A DNA stretch of 8,753 bases from Acidobacteriota bacterium (GTDB lineage Bacteria; Acidobacteriota; Terriglobia; Terriglobales; Acidobacteriaceae), in assembly GCA_021846065.1 (NCBI GenBank), contig JAJZCP010000049.1:1-8753 (forward strand), given 5' to 3'. Numbering within the stretch: position 1 is the first letter of the stretch; the number at the start of each line of letters is the position of its first letter. Shown here one piece after another: positions 1 through 5,588 of the stretch. Position numbers and translations under genes: made by a program. Under the pieces are notes generated by a model, which searched no databases, had not been told where the DNA came from, and saw nothing but the letters and a program-made list of their open reading frames with translations.

Positions 1-1
1 C

Positions 2-1165
2 GATGAATGCGTCGCAGTCTGCAACTCCATTCTGGAAGACGACAAGATTGAAGCCCGGCCCAGCGCCGCGCCGGCGCATCTGCCCAAGCCGCATGAGGTC
101 AAGGCCTTCATGGACGAGTATGTCATCGGCCAGGAGACGACCAAGAAAAAGCTCGCCGTCGCTGTCTATAACCACTACAAGCGCATCCAGATGAATCGCG
201 CCCGGACGAGTGATGTTGAGCTGACGAAATCGAACATCCTGCTGATCGGGCCAACGGGCAGCGGCAAAACCTTAATGGCGCAGACACTGGCCCGGATGCT
301 CGATGTGCCGTTCGCGATCGTCGATGCCACCACACTGACCGAAGCCGGGTACGTGGGTGAGGACGTCGAAAACATCATCCTGAAGCTGCTGCAGGCGGCG
401 GATGGGGATGTGGCGCGCGCGCAGACCGGCATCATTTACATTGACGAAATTGACAAGATTGGACGCAAGGACGAGAACCCGTCCATTACGCGCGATGTTT
501 CCGGCGAAGGCGTGCAGCAGGCGCTCCTGAAGATTCTGGAAGGCACGGTTGCCAACGTTCCGCCGCAGGGCGGCCGCAAGCACCCACATCAGGAATTCAC
601 TCCCGTCGATACGACCAACATCCTGTTCATCTGCGGCGGGGCGTTTGTCGGCCTCGAGCGCGTCATTGGCCGCCGCGTAGGCAAGAAGGCGCTGGGCTTC
701 AAGGCGATCAGCGACCAGGCCGCCGGTCCACTGGTAGCGGGTATCGTACCGGGTCGGGATGCCGAGCTGCTGCGCCAGGCGGAGCCGCAGGATCTGATCA
801 AGTTTGGCCTGATTCCGGAGTTTGTCGGCCGTCTGCCGGTGATCGGCGTGCTGGATGAACTGGATGAGGCGGCGCTGGTAGAAATCCTCGTCAAGCCGCG
901 CAACGCCATCATGAAGCAGTATCAGCGCATGTTCGAGTATGAAAACGTGCGGCTGGCCTTCCGGGATGACGCCGTAAGCGCGATTGCGCGCGAGGCGCTG
1001 GCCCGCAAGGTAGGTGCTCGCGGCCTGCGGATGATCCTGGAAGAGCTGATGCTCGATCTGATGTATCACCTGCCCAACAACAAAAAGGTAAAAGAGATCG
1101 AGATTACCGCCGATATGGTGGATAAACGCGATCTTTCGGTCAGCCTGCTGGAAAAGGCGGGTTAG
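2..1165 (+). CDS. clpX: ATP-dependent Clp protease ATP-binding subunit ClpX (5' truncated)
   Basis: ClpX is the AAA+ unfoldase that feeds tagged or misfolded cytoplasmic proteins into the ClpP peptidase. The reading frame is open from the left edge and 387 residues are visible; about 40 N-terminal residues are missing. The window begins inside the C4 zinc-binding domain: residues DEC-VAVC include the last zinc cysteine, and base 1 (c) is probably the third base of the preceding one. Visible motifs (window residue numbers) are Walker A GPTGSGKT 83-90, pore loop GYVG 116-119, Walker B IIYIDEID 144-151, the RKH loop 192-194, the ClpP-docking loop as LGF at 231-233 rather than the more usual IGF, and sensor 2 GARGLR 338-343. 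The ATG at 110 is internal and is not the true start. The gene ends just before a strong terminator and is convergent with a minus-strand gene, so no lon follows it. The clpX identity is very secure. Confidence 0.98.
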   Translation, partial: DECVAVCNSILEDDKIEARPSAAPAHLPKPHEVKAFMDEYVIGQETTKKKLAVAVYNHYKRIQMNRARTSDVELTKSNILLIGPTGSGKTLMAQTLARMLDVPFAIVDATTLTEAGYVGEDVENIILKLLQAADGDVARAQTGIIYIDEIDKIGRKDENPSITRDVSGEGVQQALLKILEGTVANVPPQGGRKHPHQEFTPVDTTNILFICGGAFVGLERVIGRRVGKKALGFKAISDQAAGPLVAGIVPGRDAELLRQAEPQDLIKFGLIPEFVGRLPVIGVLDELDEAALVEILVKPRNAIMKQYQRMFEYENVRLAFRDDAVSAIAREALARKVGARGLRMILEELMLDLMYHLPNNKKVKEIEITADMVDKRDLSVSLLEKAG

Positions 1166-1190
1166 AACGCCGCGTACCGCTGCAAGTTCG

Positions 1191-1217
1191 AAGGGCTGCC
1201 TAGCGGGCAGCCCTTTT
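1191..1217 (+). terminator. Rho-independent terminator of clpX
   Basis: A perfect 10-bp stem (AAGGGCTGCC / GGCAGCCCTT) encloses a 5-base loop (TAGCG), and the run of T spans the end of the stem and continues to 1217. It lies 25 bases after the clpX stop codon, so it ends the clpX transcript. It also lies downstream of the stop codon of the convergent minus-strand lipoprotein gene and could act there as a structural barrier. In that orientation no good U-run follows the stem, so two-way termination is uncertain. Confidence 0.9.
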
Positions 1218-1240
1218 GCGTTCCACGCTGATTGCCGCCG

Positions 1241-2665
1241 CTACGGACCAAACTGCGTAACAAAGATCTGATTCAGGTTCTTGGCGTTTGTAAAGTTAGG
1301 AAATGCCCCGCTGGTCGTGCCCGCAATGTCGATGCGGTTCTGGTTGTCCGTGGCCGCGTATACCGGCGTGTAGGTTGCGGTTCCGCCGCCATCACGCCCG
1401 GTGCCGAATTGCTGCAGCCAGACGGCATTGCCACTGCCATCCAGCTTTGCGACGAAGATGTCGTCAGTCTTGGCCGGGTTTTGCGCGGCGAAGAAGGGAG
1501 ACACCATCCCGCCTGTGAGCGCGGCATTGCCGGCAGCGTCCACCGCAACTCCGCCGGCGGCGCAGCCTTGTGCGGCTCCAAATTCCTGCTGCCACAGGGC
1601 GCTTGCCCCGCTGGCCGGTATCTTGAAAACCGCGCACCGGGCGTAGCCGGAGCTGGCGTCATCGCCACCCAGCAGGGCATCGCCCTGGGCATCTGCGGCC
1701 ACGGAGTAGAACGCCACCGCGGGATGCGAATTGTAGTAAGCGACCTGGGCGGAAAGCTGCTGCCACACCAGCTGGCCGCTGGCGCCACTCAGCTTTTCCA
1801 CCAGAAATACGGTACTGCCGTTATTGCCTGTCGCCGGTGGAAAGAATCCCGTTGCCAGCACGTCGCCGTTCGCATCGGTCGCCAGCGCATTCACTTCATA
1901 ATTGCCCGTATAGCCGGTGTTGGTCACGTTCCACAGCAGGGAGCCGTCGGCGGCAGCCAGCTTGCGCACAAAGCCGCCTTCACTATAAAAGCTGTTGCCT
2001 TCCGTGTTCTGCCAGCCGTTGGTATAGCCGAAACCGTTGTTGGGTTCAATTTCGCCGCCGACCAGGACATTTCCCTGCGGATCGGTGGCGATGCCGTTCA
2101 CCAAGGTGGGGAGGGTATAGCTGAACTGCTGCGCCCAAACCAGAGAGCCGGAACTATTCAGCTTAAGCACCGCCCCCTGCAGCGCCCGGTTAGGGTTGGT
2201 ATTGCCGGGGAATGCGCCATAGGTGACGGCGCCCACCAGAATGTTTCCGGTGGGGTCGATGGCAATCGCCGCCGGGAAGTCCCCGGAACCCGTACCGAAC
2301 TGCTGCGTCCACAGGACATGCCCGCTGCTGTCGAATTTTGTCACCGCGATCTGCGGCGTGTATTGGCTGGGCGCGGTGGTAAAGGAGCCTGTGGTCTGAT
2401 CCAGCACAAACACGTTGCCTGCGGCATCCGTGGCAATCCCCGCAGCCGTATCGCCCGCCTGCTGGAAGGAACTGGCCGGCTGGTTCGGAGCGCCATACTG
2501 CTGCAGCCATCCCTGGGTAGAGGCCGTGGGGAATGTAATCGTGTCAGCAGGTGGCGTGGGTGGCCGGTAGAGGCCGCCGCCGCAGCCGCCCAGGGCTGCC
2601 AGCAGAAGCAGAGCCGCTCCGGACGCGGCGGCCGCGGTTGGGGAAAATTGGCGAAGGGCCAGCAT
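1241..2665 (-). CDS. Lipoprotein with seven SBBP-type beta-propeller repeats
   Basis: This is a 474-residue exported protein of unknown specific role. The N-terminus is a lipoprotein signal: R5, a hydrophobic stretch at about 11-25, then the lipobox LGGC with Cys28 as the likely lipidated residue, followed by a Gly/Pro-rich linker to about residue 45. The rest is a repeat array. Seven units carry a tryptophan in a W-x-QQ-F/Y-G type strand (W53, W119, W177, W245, W301, W358, W416), and each is followed by a 'GIATD-x-x-GNV' type strand (about 75, 132, 190, 259, 320, 371 and 436). This matches SBBP-like (beta-propeller repeat) proteins, and the unit length of 56-68 residues suggests a closed seven-bladed propeller. 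Such domains usually bind ligands or partners; no catalytic motif is visible. The ATG at 2665 has an AGAGG ribosome binding site. A 486-codon open frame on the opposite strand is a compositional shadow. The repeat family is secure; the function is unknown. Confidence 0.88.
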   Translation of the reverse strand: MLALRQFSPTAAAASGAALLLLAALGGCGGGLYRPPTPPADTITFPTASTQGWLQQYGAPNQPASSFQQAGDTAAGIATDAAGNVFVLDQTTGSFTTAPSQYTPQIAVTKFDSSGHVLWTQQFGTGSGDFPAAIAIDPTGNILVGAVTYGAFPGNTNPNRALQGAVLKLNSSGSLVWAQQFSYTLPTLVNGIATDPQGNVLVGGEIEPNNGFGYTNGWQNTEGNSFYSEGGFVRKLAAADGSLLWNVTNTGYTGNYEVNALATDANGDVLATGFFPPATGNNGSTVFLVEKLSGASGQLVWQQLSAQVAYYNSHPAVAFYSVAADAQGDALLGGDDASSGYARCAVFKIPASGASALWQQEFGAAQGCAAGGVAVDAAGNAALTGGMVSPFFAAQNPAKTDDIFVAKLDGSGNAVWLQQFGTGRDGGGTATYTPVYAATDNQNRIDIAGTTSGAFPNFTNAKNLNQIFVTQFGP

Positions 2666-2672
2666 AACGATA

Positions 2673-2690
2673 CCTCTGGATCAAATTATT
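2673..2690 (-). promoter_or_regulatory. Possible -10 element and ribosome binding site of the lipoprotein gene
   Basis: Reading on the minus strand, AATAAT (2690 to 2685) matches five of six bases of the -10 consensus, and AGAGG (2677 to 2673) lies 7 bases before the ATG. A transcript starting about 7 bases after the hexamer would have a leader of only about 13 bases, just long enough to hold the Shine-Dalgarno site. No recognisable -35 hexamer lies at 16-18 bases, so the promoter call is tentative; the ribosome binding site is more likely. Confidence 0.4.
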
Positions 2691-2743
2691 GACCCACTCC
2701 GCCAATATCGACGCGAGATGTGTGCAAATGTTATGGTGCCCGC

Positions 2744-2773
2744 AAAAAAATCTTGAGGGCCGGCATATTTTTT
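2744..2773. repeat. A-tract/T-tract inverted repeat in the divergent intergenic region
   Basis: AAAAAAT (2745-2751, in a run of seven A) and ATTTTTT (2767-2773) form inverted arms around a GC-rich centre that contains GCCGGC. The region lies between the divergent lipoprotein and aldo/keto reductase genes (2666-2822), which otherwise shows no clear promoter for the + strand gene. The two tracts are about two helical turns apart, a spacing that would add their bends. The role is unknown. Confidence 0.35.
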
Positions 2774-2822
2774 CAATGCCATCAATTGCGTCGGGAACGG
2801 ACCGGGCGGCATCCAAACCGGC

Positions 2823-3833
2823 ATGGAGACAGCACAACACGCAGCACTCGGCACACGGCAGCTTGGGAACTCCGATCTGCATATTACGGCAATCGGTTTT
2901 GGAGCCTGGGCAATTGGCGGCGGCGACTGGGAGTTTTCCTGGGGCGCGCAGGACGATAAGGACTCGATCGAAGCGATTCACCGGGCGCTCGATCTGGGCA
3001 TCAACTGGATTGATACTGCGGCAGTTTATGGGCTGGGACACTCGGAAGAAGTGGTAGCCAAAGCCCTCGAATCGCGCGACAAAAAGCCCTACGTCTTCAC
3101 CAAATGTTCCATGGTGTGGGACAAGGACGAGCCCGGCAAGAACAAGAAGATTGGCCACAGCCTGAAGAAGGATTCCATCCGCCGCGAACTCGAAGACAGT
3201 TTGCGCCGCCTGAAGATGGATGCGGTCGATCTCTACCAGATTCACTGGCCCGATCCGGAGTCCGATATTGAAGAGGGCTGGGAGACGATGGAGCAGTTGA
3301 AGAAGGAAGGGAAGGCCCGCTGGGTGGGCGTCTCAAACTTCTCCGTGGCGCAGATGGAACGCATCGCGAAGGTTGCGCCCATCACATCGCTGCAGCCGCC
3401 CTACTCCATGCTGAACCGCAAGGTAGAAGCCGAGATTCTGCCCTACTGTGAGAAGCACAACATCGGCGTCATCAACTATTCGCCCATGGTCTCCGGCTTG
3501 TTGACCGGCGCCATGACGCGCGAACGCATCGCGAAAATGCCGGCCGACGATTGGCGCCGCAAGAATGCCCGCTTTCAGGAGCCGCAGATCACGCGCAATC
3601 TGGAGTTGGTGGAGTTGTTGCGCGAGATCGGCAAGCCCCATGGCCGCTCACCGGGTGAAGTAGCCATTGCCTGGACGTTGCGTTTGCCGGCAGTGACCGC
3701 TGCCATCGTCGGTGGCCGCAGCGCAAAGCAGGTGGAAGGCGTGATCGGCGCCGCAACCTTCCGGCTGAAGCCGGAGGAGATTGCGCGCATCGAGAAGTTC
3801 CTGTCCGAGACGCCGGCTCCGGAAAAAAAGTAG
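2823..3833 (+). CDS. Aldo/keto reductase, YhdN/AKR11-like
   Basis: This is a 336-residue cytoplasmic NAD(P)H-dependent oxidoreductase with an (alpha/beta)8 barrel; the substrate cannot be told from the sequence. The family's catalytic tetrad is complete: Asp64 (in IDTAAVYG), Tyr69, Lys94 (in VFTK) and His141 (in QIHWPDP). Other family marks are GFGAWAIGG at 25-33, GVSNFS at 169-174, QPPY at 191-194, the barrel segment NYSPMVSGLLTG at 218-229, and a late AAIVGGRS cofactor-binding strand at 293-300. From memory the overall pattern, including the WPDP and QPPY segments, resembles the Bacillus subtilis general stress protein YhdN (AKR11B). The ATG at 2823 is the first start in the frame and fits the family N-terminus, but no Shine-Dalgarno site precedes it. 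The gene stands alone, divergent from the lipoprotein gene and followed by a hairpin. The family is secure; the physiological role is not. Confidence 0.93.
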   Translation: METAQHAALGTRQLGNSDLHITAIGFGAWAIGGGDWEFSWGAQDDKDSIEAIHRALDLGINWIDTAAVYGLGHSEEVVAKALESRDKKPYVFTKCSMVWDKDEPGKNKKIGHSLKKDSIRRELEDSLRRLKMDAVDLYQIHWPDPESDIEEGWETMEQLKKEGKARWVGVSNFSVAQMERIAKVAPITSLQPPYSMLNRKVEAEILPYCEKHNIGVINYSPMVSGLLTGAMTRERIAKMPADDWRRKNARFQEPQITRNLELVELLREIGKPHGRSPGEVAIAWTLRLPAVTAAIVGGRSAKQVEGVIGAATFRLKPEEIARIEKFLSETPAPEKK

Positions 3834-3856
3834 CAGCATCTCTGTGTTGTTGCGGT

Positions 3857-3886
3857 ACGGCCGGCCCTGCGCCGGCCGTTGCTGTT
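3857..3886 (+). terminator. Hairpin after the aldo/keto reductase, likely terminator
   Basis: A perfect 9-bp stem (ACGGCCGGC / GCCGGCCGT) has a CCTGC loop and is followed by an imperfect T-rich stretch (TGCTGTT). It starts 23 bases after the aldo/keto reductase stop codon and ends before the nfo start. The tail is not a clean T-run, so termination may be partial. The hairpin overlaps the alternative TTG start of nfo at 3879, which argues against that start. Confidence 0.6.
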
Positions 3887-3907
3887 CCAGGGGCGGGCAT
3901 CATCCCG

Positions 3908-3913
3908 TATTCT
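3908..3913 (+). promoter_or_regulatory. Possible -10 hexamer just upstream of nfo
   Basis: TATTCT matches four of six bases of the -10 consensus and is separated by only 7 bases from the nfo ATG. No convincing -35 lies at 16-18 bases. If real, transcription would start at or next to the start codon and the message would be leaderless, in line with the absence of a Shine-Dalgarno site here. Confidence 0.3.
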
Positions 3914-3920
3914 GGGCAGC

Positions 3921-4829
3921 ATGGTCCATAACCAACCAGCAGCAGGCGTCAAACCACCGGCACACGCAAAAAAGGCGCATCGCCGCATTGGAGTACACGT
4001 TTCGACGGCCGGCAGCGTGGATCGCGCCATCGCCCGTGCTGCGGAGATTTCTGCCGACACGCTCCAGATCTTCTCCTCCAGTCCGCGGATGTGGCGCGCT
4101 TCGACGATCGCGCCAGCCGTCAGCGAGAACGTGCGCGCGGCGCGGCAACGGCATGGCGTCGGGCCGCTGGCCATCCACGCCAGCTATCTGATCAACGTCT
4201 GCAGCCAGTCGGCGGAGGTGGTGGAGAAATCCGTGGCCGCGTTTCGTGGAGAGATCGAGCGGGCGCTCGCCCTGGGCGCGGAATATCTCGTCCTCCATCC
4301 CGGCTCCTATCGGGGAATGACACGGCAGCAGGGCCTGAAACTGGCCGCGGAGACGATTGCTGCTGCCGCATCGGAGCTGGTGCTCCCGCGCGAAGGCTTT
4401 GAAATCCTGATTGAAAATACCGCCGGTGCGGAGCATTCTCTGGGCGGGTCTCTGGAACAGGTGGCGGAGCTGCTGGAGATTCTGCGGCCGCATGTGCCGG
4501 CGGCCGCCTGTCTGGACACCTGTCACCTGCACGCCGCGGGGTACGACATTTTGACAGAGAAGGGCTGGCTGCAGACGCTGCGCGAAATCGAGGGGACCGT
4601 GGCCTGCGCGAATGTTCGCGTCTGGCACTGCAACGATGCGAAGTCGGCACGCGGGTCCAAACTCGACCGGCATGAACATATCGGGCGCGGAACGATTGGG
4701 CTGGAGCCATTTCGCCGCCTGCTGGGGGAGCCTGATTTCGCGCAGGCCGCGTTCATCGCAGAGACGCCGGTGGATGAGGTCTGTGACGAGGCGGGCAATG
4801 TCCGTGCATTGCGGGCGCTGATCGTTTAG
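3921..4829 (+). CDS. nfo: Deoxyribonuclease IV (AP endonuclease, endonuclease IV)
   Basis: Nfo cleaves DNA 5' to abasic sites in base excision repair, using a tri-zinc centre in a TIM barrel. From the ATG at 3921 the product has 302 residues, close to the usual 280 or so plus a basic, low-complexity N-terminal extension of about 20 residues. All nine expected metal ligands can be placed: His86 (HASYLIN), His126 (LHPGS), Glu165 (IENTAG), Asp199 and His202 (LDTCH), His236 (WHCNDAKS), Asp249 and His251 (DRHEHIG), and Glu281 (AETP). The barrel begins with IGVHVSTAG at 23-31. A TTG at 3879 would add 14 residues, but it falls inside the preceding hairpin, so the ATG is preferred. There is no clear Shine-Dalgarno site; a -10-like hexamer sits just upstream. 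The next genes belong to a toxin-antitoxin operon with its own promoter, so nfo is probably monocistronic. Confidence 0.96.
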   Translation: MVHNQPAAGVKPPAHAKKAHRRIGVHVSTAGSVDRAIARAAEISADTLQIFSSSPRMWRASTIAPAVSENVRAARQRHGVGPLAIHASYLINVCSQSAEVVEKSVAAFRGEIERALALGAEYLVLHPGSYRGMTRQQGLKLAAETIAAAASELVLPREGFEILIENTAGAEHSLGGSLEQVAELLEILRPHVPAAACLDTCHLHAAGYDILTEKGWLQTLREIEGTVACANVRVWHCNDAKSARGSKLDRHEHIGRGTIGLEPFRRLLGEPDFAQAAFIAETPVDEVCDEAGNVRALRALIV

Positions 4830-4841
4830 GCTCCAAGGGAT

Positions 4842-4857
4842 TATAATAAATGTTATA
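4842..4857 (+). promoter_or_regulatory. Promoter/operator of the AbrB-Doc operon
   Basis: A perfect -10 consensus TATAAT (4842-4847) lies in a short A+T-rich patch and forms the left part of an inverted repeat, TATAA-N6-TTATA (4842-4857). Transcription would start near 4854. No good -35 hexamer lies upstream. Because AbrB-type antitoxins usually bind their own promoters as dimers, this palindrome over the -10 box is a natural candidate for an autoregulatory operator; that is inference. Confidence 0.55.
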
Positions 4858-4858
4858 T

Positions 4859-4865
4859 AGGAGAG
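4859..4865 (+). promoter_or_regulatory. Strong ribosome binding site for the antitoxin
   Basis: AGGAGAG is a near-perfect Shine-Dalgarno sequence, with 8 bases between AGGAG and the GTG start at 4872. It decides the start: the ATG at 4867 is in another frame and closes after seven codons. It is the best ribosome binding site in the window, fitting the need to make an antitoxin in excess. Confidence 0.85.
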
Positions 4866-4871
4866 TATGCC

Positions 4872-5099
4872 GTGCTGGCATTCAAGATAACCACCGTCGG
4901 CTCCTCGGCCGGATTCATCCTTACAAAGGAAGCTATGGCCCGGCTGAAAGTCAAAAAGGGCGACACCGTCTACTTGACCGAAGCTCCTGAGGGCGGCTAC
5001 CGCCTTACCCCGTACAATCCTGCCTTCGAGCGCCAGATGAAATTGGCGGAAGACATCATGCATGAAGATCGCGAGATCCTTCACGCGCTGGCCAAATGA
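4872..5099 (+). CDS. AbrB/MazE/SpoVT-type antitoxin
   Basis: This is a 75-residue protein translated from GTG. Residues 3-48 (KITTVGSSAGFILTKEAM... LKVKKGD... GYRLTPYN) fit a swapped-hairpin AbrB/SpoVT DNA-binding domain: a beta strand, an S-A-G-F turn, a helix with 'KEAM-ARL', then 'KKGDTVYL' and a closing strand. The C-terminal part (about 50-75, charged and helical: FERQMKLAEDIMHEDREIL) is the likely toxin-neutralising segment, as in other type II antitoxins. It overlaps the downstream Doc-type toxin by 4 bases (ATGA), the usual antitoxin-first order. The N-terminal domain should bind the palindrome at 4842-4857 to repress the operon. GC by hand count is about 55% across 4861-5100, lower than in sampled leuS lines (60-67%), so recent transfer is possible. 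The fold is well supported; the antitoxin role rests on context. Confidence 0.9.
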   Translation: MLAFKITTVGSSAGFILTKEAMARLKVKKGDTVYLTEAPEGGYRLTPYNPAFERQMKLAEDIMHEDREILHALAK

Positions 5100-5497
5100 A
5101 GCGATGGCGCTGGATCGGCCTCGAGGTTCTGTATGCCATCCATGATCGCCAAATGGCAGAACATGGCGGATTGAGCGGCGTCCGCGATAGCAGTCTGATC
5201 GAGTCGGCCATGGCGAGGCCGAAAAATCTGGCCGCTTACGGGAGTGAATCGGATGCGGCGGCGCTCGCAGCAGCCTATGCCTATGGACTCGTACGGAATC
5301 ATGGGTTCATGGATGGCAATAAGCGCGTGGGCTGGGTGATGGCGCGATTGTTCCTCGCGGATAATCGATATCGGCTCCGTTTTGAACCGGTAGAGGCCGT
5401 CCGCCTGATGGAAGGCGCCGCCGCCGGAGAAATCTCCGAGAAGCAACTGGAGGCATGGATTCGCGAACGAATAACCGCAGCCAGACGGCGCGGGTAA
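5096..5497 (+). CDS. doc: Doc-type (Fic family) toxin, death-on-curing family
   Basis: This is a 133-residue Fic-fold toxin. The Doc/Fic signature HGFMDGNKR is at residues 69-77: catalytic-loop His69, acidic Asp73, then GNKR. The usual HPF has Gly in place of Pro. Phage P1 Doc, the best known member, inactivates translation by phosphorylating EF-Tu; that is known of the family and not shown here. The helical core before the motif (SLIESAMARPKNLAAYG at 33-49, then ALAAAYAYGLVRNHG) and the following MARLFLADNRYR helix match small Doc proteins, and the length is close to P1 Doc's 126. Its ATG overlaps the antitoxin stop, and no Shine-Dalgarno site is seen, so translation is probably coupled. Doc toxins classically pair with Phd; here the partner has an AbrB-type domain, a known but less common combination. 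Confidence 0.93.
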   Translation: MKRWRWIGLEVLYAIHDRQMAEHGGLSGVRDSSLIESAMARPKNLAAYGSESDAAALAAAYAYGLVRNHGFMDGNKRVGWVMARLFLADNRYRLRFEPVEAVRLMEGAAAGEISEKQLEAWIRERITAARRRG

Positions 5498-5512
5498 GCG
5501 CCGCTGAGGCGC
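5498..5512 (+). other. Small hairpin at the end of doc
   Basis: GCGCC / GGCGC form a 5-bp stem with a 5-base loop immediately after the doc stop codon. There is no T-run after it, so it is more likely an RNA 3'-end or attenuating structure than a true intrinsic terminator. Confidence 0.25.
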
Positions 5513-5538
5513 AGATAAGCCAGAAGCACGGCTCCCGT

Positions 5539-5580
5539 CTGCCGGCTCTGGGGGCTGTTGCCCGCCGGACAGTTAGAATT
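5539..5580 (+). terminator. Larger hairpin before leuS, possible terminator of the toxin operon
   Basis: An outer stem CTG-CCGGC / GCCGG-a-CAG with one bulged A (5539-5546 with 5564-5572) encloses an inner GGGC-TGTT-GCCC hairpin (5552-5563). It is followed by TTAGAATTT. It could end the AbrB-Doc transcript before leuS. The tail is A/T-rich but not a pure T-run, so strength is unclear. It is too short, and lacks the conserved elements, to be a T-box leader. Confidence 0.4.
5574..5579 (+). promoter_or_regulatory. Possible -10 hexamer just upstream of leuS
   Basis: TAGAAT matches five of six bases of the -10 consensus and ends 9 bases before the leuS ATG. No clear -35 is found at 16-18 bases. 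Its first three bases are also an in-frame TAG, so leuS cannot start further upstream. Transcription from here would give a leaderless or nearly leaderless leuS message. Confidence 0.35.
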
Positions 5581-5588
5581 TAAGCAGT

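Noticed and set aside
272..1069. A 265-codon minus-strand frame opposite clpX.
   Set aside because: It is a shadow of clpX, whose motifs fix the coding strand.
1232..2692. A 486-codon open frame on the + strand, slightly longer than the gene on the opposite strand.
   Set aside because: The minus-strand frame has a lipoprotein signal, lipobox, ribosome binding site and seven regular repeats. The + strand translation is Arg/Gly/Ala-rich with no motif, and a long antisense frame is expected from GC-rich codons.
2689..3057. A 122-codon + strand frame overlapping the start of the aldo/keto reductase.
   Set aside because: Most of it lies inside the aldo/keto reductase gene in another frame, and its translation shows no family features.
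3879..3920. TTG at 3879 as the start of nfo.
   Set aside because: It falls at the 3' foot of the hairpin at 3857-3879 and would add 14 residues before an already extended N-terminus. The ATG at 3921 is preferred.
4867..4890. ATG at 4867 just before the antitoxin GTG.
   Set aside because: It is out of frame and meets a stop after seven codons, and the Shine-Dalgarno spacing suits the GTG at 4872 better.
5498..5588. A T-box or other amino-acid-sensing leader before leuS.
   Set aside because: The gap is only about 90 bases, with no T-box-like conserved bulge or specifier loop, and its hairpin is better explained as the end of the toxin operon.
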